A stretch of 64,000 nucleotides of DNA, taken from positions 11,419,001 to 11,483,000 of the forward strand of contig NC_091111.1 of the NCBI RefSeq assembly GCF_024713975.1. Reading direction: 5' to 3'. Made by a program: the position numbers and the translations under genes. The DNA comes from Paralichthys olivaceus (Eukaryota; Chordata; Actinopteri; Pleuronectiformes; Paralichthyidae). The notes under the pieces were generated by a model. It did no database searches, was not told where the DNA came from, and saw only the letters and a list, made by a program, of their open reading frames with translations. Shown piece after piece: positions 46,001 to 58,239 of this stretch (the first letter of the stretch is position 1; each line of letters begins with the position of its first letter).

Positions 46001-46515
46001 TGCCGGAGGTGCTGCTGCTGACTCTCAAGCTGCTTTCTTGTATCCATGTGCTCCTGATGCGAAGACACTTCTCCAATCCTTTCTTTTTCCTTCACGCAGT
46101 CTGTCCACTCATGCTGACTTGCTGTCACATCTGGGCAGTGCATGCCAGGACAGCCGGTCATGCCTCTGATGATATTTTCTACTCGGGCACGCTTTGCTTG
46201 ACGTCTACTGCTTAGATTCCAGTCGTGATGACTGCAAGAACCGGCTGCAGGAGACAGGTGCCTTCTTGCAGAGCAGGGTGCATCGGGCTCCAATGGGCCA
46301 GAACGGATCAAGCTCGAACCAGCTTCACCTCTGCTGTAATAATCACTCTCCACTTTCATGTTGTCATCGTCTCTGGCAAAAGTCACAAAAGCACCTGATG
46401 CATCTGGATTTAAAGGCATAGGGTCGGGTGGGAAAGAGGAGAGATGCTGTGCAGTGCTGCCGTAAAGGCAGATGTTGTTGGATTTCACGCCCCCGCTCCA
46501 AACACATGAATCCAT
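40011..46515 (-). CDS. prox2: Prospero homeobox protein 2, complete, 4 coding exons
   Basis: Transcription factor of the Prospero/PROX family, acting in the nucleus. Coding exons in order: 45196-46515, 44673-44774, 44053-44247, 40011-40178; all junctions are GT-AG and phase 0, giving 594 aa. The N-terminal exon has the basic motif RRQAKRARVENIIRGM (about 104-119) and a KYELSRAVSKSVDSVFKSM helix shared with PROX proteins. Exon 2 gives HLKKAKLMFFYTRYPSS and exon 3 gives [26 protein letters not shown], the divergent homeodomain. Exon 4 holds the prospero domain, including SWKKAIYKVICKLDSDVP. The homeo-prospero unit is about residues 443-594. The frame ends FKSHQSG, shorter and different from the PROX1 tail. 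A 5' UTR intron precedes the start: the acceptor TTCTTTCCAG lies 6 nt before the ATG. It is transcribed divergently from dlst. Confidence 0.95.
41000..41110. repeat. possible transposon-derived fragment
   Basis: The phrase GGATTGGAATCGAGAACC followed by AATTCC resembles a common diverged DNA-transposon repeat of fish. The boundaries are guesses and no transposase is visible. Confidence 0.25.
42939..42990. repeat. compound (TG)n-(AT)n-(TG)n microsatellite
   Basis: TG repeat, then an AT repeat, then TG again, with one GC step. Located in prox2 intron 3. Confidence 0.9.
43080..43400. promoter_or_regulatory. candidate intronic enhancer in prox2
   Basis: Within prox2 intron 3, a motif-dense block contains GCAACTAATTAAGTGG, CATGTCATTAGC, AAGAAATTAACTTG, CAAATTGATTTTC, CAATTTAATTAAGCC and TTCTAATTAGAGG (a palindromic homeodomain dimer-type core CTAATTAG). 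It is non-coding and less AT-skewed than its flanks. The enhancer role is inferred. Confidence 0.3.
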
Positions 46516-46521
46516 GCTTCT

Positions 46522-46904
46522 CTGGAAAGAACAGTTGGAAAAATAACATTATCATTAATCATAGAAAAAGTTATTCCTGTAATTCCTGAAAATGTCACAC
46601 AAATATATATTTTTTTACATACAAAGAACTGCATTGCATTTTCAAATAAGTATAAAAATAAATATAATATATCATATTGCTTGTCCAGGGGAAATAAAGT
46701 AACACTTTAGGTATGAATTGAACTTTTTCACAGTGAGCAAAGACCATTCTCAAAGTAATTTGTTGTTTTTTGGACTGTCTCGCTAATTCCTGTTAAGCTG
46801 TATTAAAATCTAGATTCTGTTTTTCCAAGTGACAATTAAAGCCAAAGGTTCAAATATTCCTGAGAAACTAAGAGCATCTATTTCTAAGGTGAGAAACTAC
46901 TTAC
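46522..46904 (-). other. prox2: prox2 5' UTR intron
   Basis: Minus-strand donor GTAAGT (plus 46899-46904) after CACGCTGG, and acceptor TTCTTTCCAG just before AGAAGC and the ATG, define a short intron that places an untranslated first exon upstream of 46905. Confidence 0.65.
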
Positions 46905-47483
46905 CCAGCGTGCACAGCGAGCAGAGGAGGCAGCAGCTCTGACAGCTGCAGGAGGAGGAGTCTGTTATTTGTACTGGTCTAGCTGAGGGGGCGTGGTCAC
47001 ATGTACCAGCCCATCCCCATAATAACATTACCTATATATTATTTGAATGGAGCGGCCCACTGGTAATAACACGACTGAGGAATAAAAGTTTAAATGAAGT
47101 AGTTGGATTCTGTTTTCACAGTGTGGCTGAAATGTTAAGTTGAAAGAAATTTTAAAAAGTCGGTCACACCCATAGACTGTATGTTTACAGCCCTCTAACA
47201 GGACAGTGGTACAGTCCTGATGTTGTGACATTGATTTTATAATATTGACTTAATCAAATGTCTGTTTTAATTCACACTATGAGAGACATTTGTCAGGTTT
47301 TAGTTCATGATTTAGAGTTTGGTGCTTAGTAAGTCACCGCTTTCGCCGCCTTGGTTCACCGGATCTTCCCCCTCCCTCAGCCGCAGTGGTTCCTCCCAGC
47401 AGCGGCAGCAGCAGCAGAAGTTAGCCGCCGCTCCTCGCTCCTTCTTCGGCTGTCAACCACAGTCTCAGCCGTTAGCTATCGCC
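46905..47483. promoter_or_regulatory. shared divergent promoter region of prox2 (-) and dlst (+)
   Basis: Between the prox2 untranslated exon and the dlst start codon. The prox2 side has a GC/CACCC-like box (GGGGCGTGGTC at about 46988 and CATCCCC). The dlst side becomes CpG-rich from about 47335, with a 5' UTR full of CAG-type triplets. The same head-to-head pairing exists in human, so shared regulation is plausible but not shown. Confidence 0.55.
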
Positions 47484-50400
47484 ATGTTGTCACGGTCCCG
47501 GTGTGCTTACCGGGCGCTGGGCCGGTCCCTGTCAGCGGTGAGCCAGGTATGTCTGGAACAAACACTGAACCGATATGTGCTAACTCTGAAACTGCCCCTG
47601 CTAACTGTGCCAAGACTCCGCCGGCTGTGTGGTAGCGCACCGCCCAGGTTAGCTTGTTGGGAAGCGGGGGCCTTTAGCCACAAGGACACCGACACTGACA
47701 GCTCCACCGCGGCTCGGCTCTGTCAACACGCCCTGACCCGTTTCCCCACAGACTACGTGACGGTTGAATGTAAAAGTTTAATCTGAAAATAGTTATTAAA
47801 CCTTGAGCTTTAACCAGGAAGTCACCACAAACTCGCTAAGCTAACAAGCTAAAAGCGCGCTGTGTTGTTATCAAGCTACGAGAGTTGTTTTGGGATATTC
47901 TACGCCCCAGACCTGGCAGGCTAATGTTAGCATGTTCCTGCTGGCTGAGGAGGTGACCTGTCACAAATGTGTCATGTTAGACACGTGTGTGCAGAGAGGG
48001 GACCACATAGTCTCCTCTCACATGCTCAGCTGTCTTCTCTCTGCTGCGTTCAGGGAGCGAAGCTGAAACACGATCACCAGAGAGATAACTTGGGAGTTTG
48101 GTTTGGTTTCTACTTCTGCCATTATGGTGTTGTCATCTGGTTATTGATTGCAGAACGATTGCCACGTGTCAGTTTATTTATTCATTATCTGTACATAAAC
48201 TCATGCTCCTCCATACAGCTCTCCTGCAGTAAGTACTTTTCCCATGGAGGTTGCAGTATTCAGTTAAATTTAGTCAAGTGTTTTTAAAGGTGTTCAGTTA
48301 ATTGTATTCATTGCAGAGGCTGCGGTTTGTGCTTCTGTGGTGTTACACCCTTGCTCATATAAAGTGGGATACAGTTTATTAGGAACACCCAGGTCAAACC
48401 CAGCCAACCTTCATGTTACGCAGGCGATGATTCTACCTGTTGCTCATGTTTGGAGGCAGGAGTTAGTGATGCTGTAGAATTGTACTGCATTTTAATGAAT
48501 TGTGTGCCCCCTGGTTATATCAGTGAAGTTAGACTAGAATAGATAACAGAGACATCTATCTGCATAATTTAATGGAATCCCACAGCACCAGCATCTGCAG
48601 CCTCAAATGATCACAAAGCTGAATCTAAAACACAGTGGAAACAAACACGATCATTATAACCTTCATGATAACAGACTTTATTGCAGAACTGTTGTTTTAG
48701 ACTGTTGCAATAGTTTGTGTGAAAAAATAAACTGGCAACTGAGTGTACAATCGCAGCTGCAATCATTATTTTGATTATTGATAAGATAGGCTTAAAAAAA
48801 TAGAACTACATTTTCTTGCATTATTGCTTAAAGAATGAATTTGATCAACTGACCAAATTATCATTTCAGCTGTAAATCTGTCAGGTAGGTTTACTGGAGC
48901 CAGAATATATTGCAAAGCGCCTGTTTTAGACTCTACTAGGTGTCCCATTAACATGTCAGTAGATGTTATGGCACAAAAGAGTTTTGAAAATCACTTGAAG
49001 GAACTCATGTGGAGTTTTGACACTAAAAAAATCACTTCGCGACAGCTTAACTCAAAATAAAACTGAATACACTAGTGTTGCATTAGTGTGCAAAATGCAA
49101 TCTCTGCCCTTCGTGGTACGTAATTGACACCAGTTGTTCTAGAGAGGAAAAATAATGGAAACTCAAGTGGCTACATGTCTGCCTATGCTTTTGATCCATT
49201 GTAGACATTTTGGAGTTTTTCTGACTCCACCCTCGTCTGGCATCCCACATCCTTTGGTTCAGACCAGGGTCACGTGCAATTCTATTTGAAAAGCAGCAGC
49301 CAGAACTCAACAGCCTGCTTCAAACAGAGAGCCAGCCCTCACTAAACCTACATACATGATTCATTACGTACAGTTATTCAGCACAGTTAACTTTCAGCAG
49401 CAGTTAGCATCAGCTAGCTAGTCTGCACAGCCAGTATTTAAAAGTGAATCAGTGCAGAAGACTTATGTCATGCATGTCGTTGGTGTTCAGTTAAGAAGAA
49501 AAGCAAGTTCTTGTTTGATACTTACTCATTCCACTTATGTCATCCAGTATAAACCAGACAGAACTCACAAACAGATTATTACTTTTAACTGTTTATCTTT
49601 TTTCTTATCCTTTCAGGCCAATAATGCGCTCCACAGACAAAGTGTATCTGGTGAGTATATTTATACACTATGTAGACCAGTCCTTCGGAAAGAAAGTGAT
49701 TTAAGCTGTTTTCAGATGTGAACTCTGGAAAATGTCCAGAAAGTGGGGTCCTGGCATTTTCCAGAGTTTATCTGTCATATATGAAGAACGCAGCAGGACA
49801 TTTTCTGTGTCAGATGTATTCAATGTAACTGGAACATTTCCGGAACATTCAGGTGAGGTGTGGAACCTGGGTTGAGCATGTGGAAAGCAGGACACAAGGT
49901 GTTCAAATATCAACGTGAAGTGTTTTCGTTTACAACACAAAAACACATAGCCATCGGCTCCTGAATCTTGTCTTTCCAAGTTGTCATTGGCGCTCTTCTT
50001 AGTTTATGACACATCTTTTTTATCCTGAGGTTCACGCTGTATTACCTGATTGACAAGGGAAACCACTAATGCATTCAGACTGTTTTTTCAGTCAGCATCC
50101 GAAAAGTTTGTAAGGTCATTACTATCTTCCGCCTGAAGCGAAATATTTTGTTGCTAACTTCAACCAAACACACTGACATTTGATGAGAATGAGAAAAGAA
50201 GAGAATGAAGAGCAAAAATGAGAGCAGACAACTAAACTGAGGGGAAAGCTATGATTTGTGTGACCTTATTTACCACTCAATCATTTTACACAAGTTATGA
50301 ACAGCAGTACTAGTACAGCTTTCAGTTGAATGTGACTTTAAAAATTATATGAACTGTTGTGATACTGTGGAGTATTTGAGTTTGTACTTGTAGTATTTCA

Positions 50401-53400
50401 AATGCATGATAAATAAATTTTTTTAATTAACTACTGAATTCCTTGAATACATTTTGTCTTGGAAAATGTAAACTTAAAGTTATAGGTGTGACATGTAAAT
50501 GTTCTGGGTACTGTGGCAAAAAGAAATTAACCACTGTGTAACAGTAAACACTTTGTACTTAATAATTTGACTTAACAAAGATACAATTCTAACAAGAGAC
50601 CCCTACATATTTTAAATAAATGACAAAACTGCTTTTGAAATTTTTTAATAAATCACACTAACTCAGTAAATATTTACAGAGCATGCAGACTTAGCAAATG
50701 TTGAAATATTACAACATGCAAAAAATAGGATTACAAAAAGAAGGCACAAACATGAAGACTAAATATCTACACATCTGCATAGTCTCTGTGGTCTTGGTTC
50801 AGTCCAATGCTGTGCCGGCCGAGCAAAGGTGAGCAGTGGTCTAGGAGTGGCCCTCTTGTGCCTGTGTGTCCATAGGGGTAGGGGCTGTGGTGGGGTGTGT
50901 GTGGTGAGTGGGGAGGTTGCTTCCAGAGCAGACAATATGCTGTACCAGTCGCTCAATATTGTCAGATAAGCGGTCCATTGTAGAAGACCAGTGACCCATG
51001 GTTTGAACAAAGTAGTCGTCTGTAGCCTCTAACCTTTGCAGCAGTCGTCTTTTAATGTCCAAATCCTCCTGCGTGACACTGTCCATGACGAGTTTCCTCT
51101 TCAGCCTGTTTCGCCTGTAGCCACACAGGGAAGCACTGAGTCTCTGGCATGGACTTCCCGCCGTCTCTGCAGACCCAGCATCCTCTGCAACACCATCCTC
51201 ACTGGGCAATGATGATGACCCACCATACGCTGAGCTGGTTGTATCCAGGGCCTCCTGCACGTCCTCGGTCTTGATGGCTTCACTCAATACCTGCGTCACT
51301 GGAGATTCCCCCCAGATCGAGTCACACAGTTCAAAGTAGAGCAGGATCACTCGCCCGTGACCACGCTTTCGTCCAGAATCAACCGCTTGTCTGTACTTGA
51401 ATCGAATGGCCTTGAGTTTCGTGGTCAACTGTCCTGTGAACGCAAAAATAACACGAATTAATGTATGGACATATGTGTATTTATCAAACAACCTTTATCA
51501 GTTGATTAATCCCCGGACTTTCACCAAAGTATCTCTGGCCAAGCTCCAGATGAGCCCATGGGACAAAACAAGAAATCCTCAGCAGGATTCACCAAGAGTG
51601 ATTGGGCGTGTTGATGACGTTTCCAACACGCTACAGACACAAGAAAGAAGAATACAAATATCTCAGAGCGGAAAAAAGCACTTGTAAGACAACCACAAAG
51701 AAGTCAAGAGAGCTGGACCCTTTTACCTCCAAGGGTCAGCGCTGGTGTCAGTGTGCTGTCACACTGTCTCTAGTGTGGATGTGCTGCAGACAACAACTTG
51801 TGATCTCCACAGCAGAGTTAATTCATTACACCCTGCTGCACCAGCCCTCATCTGAAAACTCCGGAGACCATCCCCGTGTTGGGATGAAGATTTTTTGACT
51901 GGAGAACCTCCAGCTGCATTGTTCGTGATGTGAAAGGCTAATTCCGGAGAAACTCTCGACCCGATTCTGCGGACATCCTCCGGAGCTGATGTCTGAAAAA
52001 CGGCTTTTACGTCCAAGCATCAAGAACCCCCTCCCCCCTCTCAAGATGAACTTTCCTACATGAGGGCGATTTAAAAAACACGATCCATATGTTCCGGTAA
52101 CACGAGCCGCACATACCTTTAGTGAGCTCCTCTTTTTTATGGGGGAACTCCTTTCCAGTCGCCATGGCTTCCTGTGACGACGGATAATACTCCCGGTACC
52201 GCTCCAGTATGTCGCCATATTTGCTCTGCGACGACTCCCAGTCGGTGTTTTGCGCCGCCATGGCCGCCTTGTACTCCTGCGTCACTTTCAGCAGCAGCTC
52301 CACCTCGTCGTCGGACCAAGAAAAGAAATCCCGGATCTTACTTTTCGCCATCTTCTCGTTTCCAGCCTAGCTCCGTCTGCTGCTAACAACCAAGTACTTC
52401 CTGTGCGCACCGGAACGCGCGCTCCTTCCTGTTTACGCCGCTGTGCGCAGGTCCAGTGCGCTTGACAGGCGCGTTATGGACGTGGATCAAAACTGATCCG
52501 GTGTCAAAACGTCCGTGTGGACAAAGGGACACATATGTGTATGTGCGGTTTCTTCATTGTTTCTCATGAATAAACTTGAAGTGTCTCATCCCAAGCCCCG
52601 TGCGTCATCCTTGTGAATGGCTGAGAATCCTGAGCAGCGGTTCACTGCAGCTGTCAGACAAACTCCTGTCATATGTCACGTGACAGTCTCAGCAGAAAGA
52701 GTTCCTGCAGCTTGTTGAGTTATTTTCTTCTTCCTCTTTTTTCTGTCTTTGTCACCTTTCAGGCCTCTCTGTCAGCAGCCGGACAGTCTACAGGAGTCCT
52801 CAGACGTAAGTGCTTCCTCCCACTTTCACCAGTGTCTGTACATGTCCCTCAGGGAACACTTCATCTATAGAAAGCCTCCAGCACGACTATATATATTTTT
52901 TTTTATTCATGTATCATAACTGAGCAGTTAACACTGCATCTGTGTGTAAGCAATGCATTGCCTGTAAAACGTTTAGTTATTTAAATTATTGTTCTAATAA
53001 ACATTTTATGTATTTGTATGGATTATATATATATAACATAATGTAATAATGTACATAATTACAATTATATCTAATTGAATCTTTAATTTTCTCTGTTTTA
53101 TATCATTGTAAATTAATGGCCTTTTATTTGTGAATAAATATAGATTTGATTTGAAGGGATTATCTTTAGCTTTTTGTGATTGAGGTGGGAAATCTATTTT
53201 GTGACTGTTTGTACATTTTATTTCTGCGTAATGTTTATGCTATGTTAATTTCACAATTAGTTGTGTCCCTCTAGTAATTTGTACAATTTCATTTTGTTAG
53301 ACATTATTTGTTTAAAAAATAAACAGACTTGCTTTTTTCTTCTTCTAGGTGTCAGTTTCCCTCACCAGTGACTGTCTTCCACATCAGATACTTCAGGACA

Positions 53401-56400
53401 TCAGCTGTTCACAGTATGTACTGAGACAGCGTTCTGCGTCTTATCTTAAACTCAGCTCTGCTCAGTGTTCATTTAACTGTAATACTTTCTTTTGTCTTTG
53501 TTCAGGGGATGAAGTTGTCACAGTCAAAACTCCTGCATTCGCAGAATCTGTTTCGGAGGGAGACGTGAGGTGGGAGAAAGGTTTGTATTTATATAAGACT
53601 GTAAAATATTATCAGTGTTTCACAGATGTCAGTCTCTTGTATCGTTTCATGAATGAGTCAGAAGATCAAACTGAAAAAAATGTTTCTGTTTTAGCTGTGG
53701 GCGACTCAGTGACAGAAGATGAGGTGGTGTGTGAAATTGAGACGGACAAGGTACGAACAAGAAAGAGCATCAACCTCAAATTTTTGATGAAGGATTTTTT
53801 TTACAGCAACAACATTTTAAAGAATTATGTTAAACTTGTGTGTTTTGTTCTTCCAGACTTCTGTTCAAGTCCCGGCTCCGGCAGCTGGAGTGATTGAGGA
53901 GCTGCTGGTTCCCGACGGAGGGAAGGTAGAAGGAGGAACGCCCCTCTTCAAACTCCGGAAAGGAGGTGTGTATTACTGAACATTTTCATTTTATCACCAA
54001 TGAACCAGAAAAACTTTGCACTATTTAAATGCTGGTTCCAGCATACAAAACATATTTTGTTAGTAACATGAACAACAAAATAACAGAATACATTCTTGAT
54101 AAGAAGACAGTTATCTGAACATTATTATGTGGGATTTATCACTGCTGGCTTCACACAAACAATAGTTTCTGGCTTTGATTAAATAAAACTTAAACACTGT
54201 GATTTAAAGATTTACATCTCAGATAAGAATGTAAAAGCTGATGCTCATAATGAAATCAATGTTAACTTAAAACATATGTAATAAAACAGAGATTTGGTTG
54301 TGAAGCAAAGACAGGATCTGCTTTTTTACCACATAACTTTAAACTCCTACTATACTTTTGTGTTATACGGTGTATAAGTGTTAAGACTATAGACAGTGTA
54401 AACAAAGTCTAAACTCTCTGTGCCATGTATAGTGATTGAAAGGTTTAAATTTAAACTGATAACGTACAATTTTAAAATGTGTTGTTTCATGACAGCACAA
54501 TGAACACACTGACTCAAACTGTATGTATCGTGAATCATTGCTACTTCATTTTTTCTTCTTTACGTCTTGTCTCCTCAGCCGCTCCTGCCAAAGCTGCCCC
54601 CTCCCCAGCTGCAGAGGCTGCAGTGCCTCCTCCTCCTCCACCTCCTCCAGCTTCAACCCCCACAGCCACGCCTAAAGTGCCCCCAGCGCCACCACAGGCT
54701 GCCCCAGCAAAACCTGGTGAGTTTCCTTCTCACGCATATAAATCTACTGATAAGCATGTATTCAGTCTGATGTGTATAAGTATATAAGTGGGTCACTAGT
54801 AGAGGTGGGTACAGATACATGGTATTATCTCACCAAATCAGTTTATGATTAAGAAGCATTTTGTCTGATTTATCCAAATAAAGGATTTTTGACAGTCTTT
54901 AATTTTTAGCCTGTCTCTCTTTCTCTCTGTGTAGTTTCTGCCGTCAAAGCTCCTCCAGCACCTCCAGCACCTGCTCCTCCAACAGCAGGAGCCAGAGGAG
55001 AAAACAGGGTAACTAATGTTTCTGTCAAGGCTTACCAACTATGTAAAAAACACAGATCACAGATCCTTTTGTTGAACAGGTGAAGATGAACCGTATGAGG
55101 TTGAGGATCGCCCAGAGGCTGAAGGAGGCTCAGGAAACCTGCGCCATGCTGACCACCTTCAACGAGGTCGACATGAGGTGAGACACAGAAAAGATCATAT
55201 TCACATCATAAAGTCTGTCAGGATCACAACTCAATACAAAGGAACCTGATTCACATTTCGTGACAGAAGAGTGTTAACTCCAGTGTCACATGTGATCAAG
55301 GGACATAGTGATACTTTCATATAAACAGGTTTTCTATGTGATATCATCGATTTTCCTCAGCAACATTCAGGAGATGAGGAAACTCTATAAAGATGCTTTC
55401 CTGAAGAAGCACAGCATCAAACTGGGTTTCATGTCTGCGTTTGCGAAGGCTGCAGCACACGCTCTGACCGACCAGCCTGCTGTCAATGCTGGTGAGACAA
55501 CACACACTTATTACACTGTGTTTTTGAAGTAAAACCAGTAAAGTTTAAATTTTTTAAATGTCAATTTGTTTTTTACCCCAGTCATCGATGATGCCACTAA
55601 AGAGATCATCTACAGGGATTATGTGGACATTAGTGTCGCCGTGGCAACTCCAAAAGTACGGCCTTTGACTCTAAATTTACATTTTTGTTTAAAACCTGTT
55701 GCTGTTCAATGCTGAGTAACATCGTGTGCATGTTCAGGGGCTCGTTGTTCCAGTGATCCGTAACGTTGAGACCATGAACTTCACTGACATTGAGAAAGCC
55801 ATTAACGCTCTGGGAGAAAAGGTAAGAAGCGTTGTGATGAACAGCATATATCATAAAAATATTGTATTCTTTTAAAAGCTTTACTTTTAGAACTACAATG
55901 ACAAAATCATTTGCATCGTTCACCTCAGGCTCGTAAAAATGAGCTTGCTGTTGAAGATATGGACGGAGGTACTTTCACCATCAGCAATGGGGGCGTGTTC
56001 GGCTCCATGTTTGGTACGCCCATCATCAACCCCCCCCAGTCCGCCATCCTGGGAATGCACGGAATCTTTGAGCGACCTGTTGCTATAAATGGCCAGGTAA
56101 GAACACAGCAACTTTAGTTTATCTACAGGGTTCACAAAAGTTTTATTCGTACAGAAGAGTTATGAAATGTATGTTTGCTTGTTGTTAACCCAATTTATTA
56201 AATGTCACATGATACAAAAAACAGGAAGTCATTTTTATCTGCCTGGACAAGTAGTGATCATACAAACTGATATGGATCCACTGTTTTCCTGTTCTGATTA
56301 ACTCAAACAAGAGAAATCTAAAACACTGCTTTGTGCTGTGGCAGGTGGAGATCCGGCCCATGATGTACGTGGCGCTGACGTATGACCATCGACTCGTCGA

Positions 56401-56479
56401 CGGCAGAGAAGCCGTCACTTTCTTGCGCAAGATCAAATCCGTGGTGGAAGATCCACGAGTGCTGCTTCTGGACATGTGA
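47484..56479 (+). CDS. dlst: dihydrolipoamide succinyltransferase (E2 of 2-oxoglutarate dehydrogenase), complete, 15 coding exons
   Basis: Mitochondrial TCA-cycle enzyme that transfers succinyl groups from lipoate to CoA and forms the core of the 2-oxoglutarate dehydrogenase complex. Exons: 47484-47546, 49617-49650, 52763-52805, 53349-53413, 53506-53580, 53695-53750, 53857-53965, 54579-54716, 54935-55008, 55080-55177, 55361-55491, 55582-55655, 55738-55821, 55929-56096, 56345-56479; phases close to 448 aa (human 453). Residues 1-~67 are an Arg/Ser-rich transit peptide ending [10 protein letters not shown]. The lipoyl domain follows ([16 protein letters not shown] with lipoyl-Lys 112 as the last codon of exon 6). 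Exons 8-9 encode an Ala/Pro linker. The acetyltransferase-type catalytic domain begins [16 protein letters not shown] and ends with YDHRLVDG (His 419, Asp 423). No subunit-binding domain is seen, as usual for animal E2o. The start matches the family's MLSRSR. Confidence 0.97.
47547..49616 (+). other. dlst: dlst intron 1
   Basis: A 2.1-kb intron with donor GTATGT and acceptor TATCCTTTCAG. It holds one dispersed repeat at 48360-48751. The long open frame running from 47319 through exon 1 into the intron is exon plus CpG-rich read-through, not a separate gene. Confidence 0.8.
48360..48751 (+). repeat. teleost dispersed repeat (TTTATTAGGAACACC type)
   Basis: Begins CAGTTTATTAGGAACACCC and ends AATAAACTGGCAACTGAGTGT, phrases I recognise as the two ends of a repeat widely scattered in fish genomes. 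The copy is diverged and non-coding. Confidence 0.65.
50841..52351 (-). CDS. Myb/SANT-like domain protein, two exons, nested in dlst intron 2
   Basis: I do not recognise a named orthologue. Exons 52117-52351 and 50841-51433 join in phase 1 (donor GTATGT, acceptor GCGTTCACAG) to give 275 aa starting [21 protein letters not shown]. The first 110 residues look like a Myb/SANT-type DNA-binding fold: W and acidic residues in helix 1, a central [21 protein letters not shown], and [19 protein letters not shown] as the third, basic helix. A Ser/acidic linker follows, then a basic RRNRLKRK tract and a C-terminal amphipathic helix (about [21 protein letters not shown] to [14 protein letters not shown]) suited to oligomerisation. 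Such proteins often derive from the DNA-binding partner of Harbinger-type transposons (inference). It lies entirely inside dlst intron 2, antisense, with its own CpG-rich promoter. A nuclear DNA-binding role is likely but unproven. Confidence 0.8.
52352..52480 (-). promoter_or_regulatory. CpG-rich promoter of the nested SANT-domain gene
   Basis: Directly upstream of the start codon, on the minus strand, are two ETS-type CAGGAAG sites (plus-strand ACTTCCTGTGCGC at about 52394 and CCTTCCTGTTTACG at about 52423) amid CpG words (GGAACGCGCGC, GACAGGCGCGTTATGGACG). This composition is typical of TATA-less promoters of broadly expressed genes. Confidence 0.5.
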
Positions 56480-57460
56480 TGTTTCTTCCACCACATCGCT
56501 CAGCTGCATAAAATGAACTCCACATCACAAAACACGCACAAAGCGCTCAACGCAACCACTGACATCTTTTTAAGTGTTCAGTCTTATTGATAGAGATTCA
56601 TTTGAATTATCCGCCCTCACTAAAAAACCAAACAGAAAGGCAGGAAGATTACTCACCATCTTTTGTCAGGAATAGTTTTGCTCCAGTCACATTTAGTCTT
56701 TGTAGAAGAAAACACAGGGTGTGTTATTACGCCCATGTGCTCTTCAGATGCTCATATATATCAGTAGATAAACATTAGCTGCGTCCCTGTCTTGGTTAAA
56801 ACCATTTCTTTCCCCCTCAGCCACAGTTGGCTGCAGGACTTTCTCCCCTGTTCATCAGTCGAGCCACTTTTTCCACCGTCGGGCCGAACATCAGATGAGT
56901 TCAAGATGTTTCAATGTTAACACAGGACTGAAAGATTTCCTTGGTTTGCTGCGAGTCCTCATCAGTAGCTGCCGTCTGGAAAAAAGGGATCGGGAAACTG
57001 GGTTTGTGTGTGGAACTTGTGTATCAGCTCCATACCTCGAAATCCATGTTGACTGTCTGACGAGTACGTGTCTAGAGGTGAATGAGTTCAGTTATATTCC
57101 TGCTTCGCACACTTCATTCATGTTCTGCACTATACTTTGTTGTTTTTAAACTTTTCTCACTGCCATCGAAATCTAAAATGTTGATCAAACTGTTGCTGAA
57201 TGAGAATTCACTGTTCATCTACAGAAATCACAAACCAGACACTATTCCTTTTTTTACATATACAAATATACGTTATATATTAATGGGCTTTTTGTTGGAG
57301 GGAGTTCGAAACGCACAATTTGGTTGCAGGTTTTTATTTTTATGTTCTTGGATCTTTCCCAGTGTTATAATTTCCATAAAAACATGTATCTATTTAAAGA
57401 AACCATTTTAAACATGAAACATCTCAAGGGTTTTATGTAATAAAACTTGTCTTGCACATT
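56480..57460 (+). other. dlst: dlst 3' UTR
   Basis: Non-coding sequence after the dlst stop, with an AATAAA hexamer at 57439-57444. The short open frames at 56587-57411 have no homology and sit within this UTR. Confidence 0.55.
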
Positions 57461-57879
57461 TCCTTCTCTAACGTTGTACATACATGTTGTGTTCCTATTG
57501 ATCGGTCAATAATTATTTCGCACTTAAACGCTTAATCGTTTAGTTTTTATTGTGGTAATTAATTTTTTTTCATCTGAAGCTTCCAGACTTAATAATATGC
57601 TGTTATCCTGCTTTAGTAGAATCATACATTTAATTACTTTTGGTTTAAAACATTTATTGAGAGACAGGTCTCATGTATTTTTATTAATCATATCTGATTA
57701 CACATTAATTGATAATGACCACAATACTTATTTGCAGTCAAGCGTTCACTGCAGCAGAGAAACCTTCAGCTGCACATTTCACCATAACTTCCATCTGTTA
57801 GTAACAGACTTTGTCTTTTTGAACAGAACTCTGAAATATGACGACGGCAAAATAAGAGAACAACGCAGAGGCAGGGTTC

Positions 57880-58085
57880 GTCTCATCATCGATCTCTTGC
57901 TGCATTTTATCTCGTGCCAAATCTATTTTGCTGCCGAATCCTCCGCTGCAAACCAATCCTGTGCCAGAGGCCAATCTTCAAAGCCTCATTAGCCGGCCAC
58001 GCGCTCGGCTCCCGAGAAGCTGCAGCTAATGTGATCATCTCTGACAAAGTCTTAAGGGTTGCTCGGCCCTTTACGCCACTTCACA
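57880..58085. promoter_or_regulatory. candidate conserved non-coding element
   Basis: A GC-balanced, CpG-retaining block: GTTCGTCTCATCATCG, GCAAACCAATCC, AAAGCCTCATTAGCCGGCCACGCGCTCGG, GCAGCTAATGTGATCATC, CTCGGCCC. It stands out from AT-rich flanks and has no coding homology. The regulatory role is inferred. Confidence 0.3.
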
Positions 58086-58239
58086 GACACAGGCTGGAGT
58101 GTGTGCAGCTGCGTATGATCCCCCTTCACTATTTCTGTTTACTTTAATAATGACAGGGCGACAATGGCTCCTAATGTACGTCTTTGTTTCTCTGCCAGCA
58201 CCTACACAAATGTCTGAGCAGCACTGTTTGGAGGAAAAA

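Noticed and set aside
45453..46421. Several short open frames overlapping the first prox2 exon
   Set aside because: Alternative frames of a single well-supported 440-codon exon.
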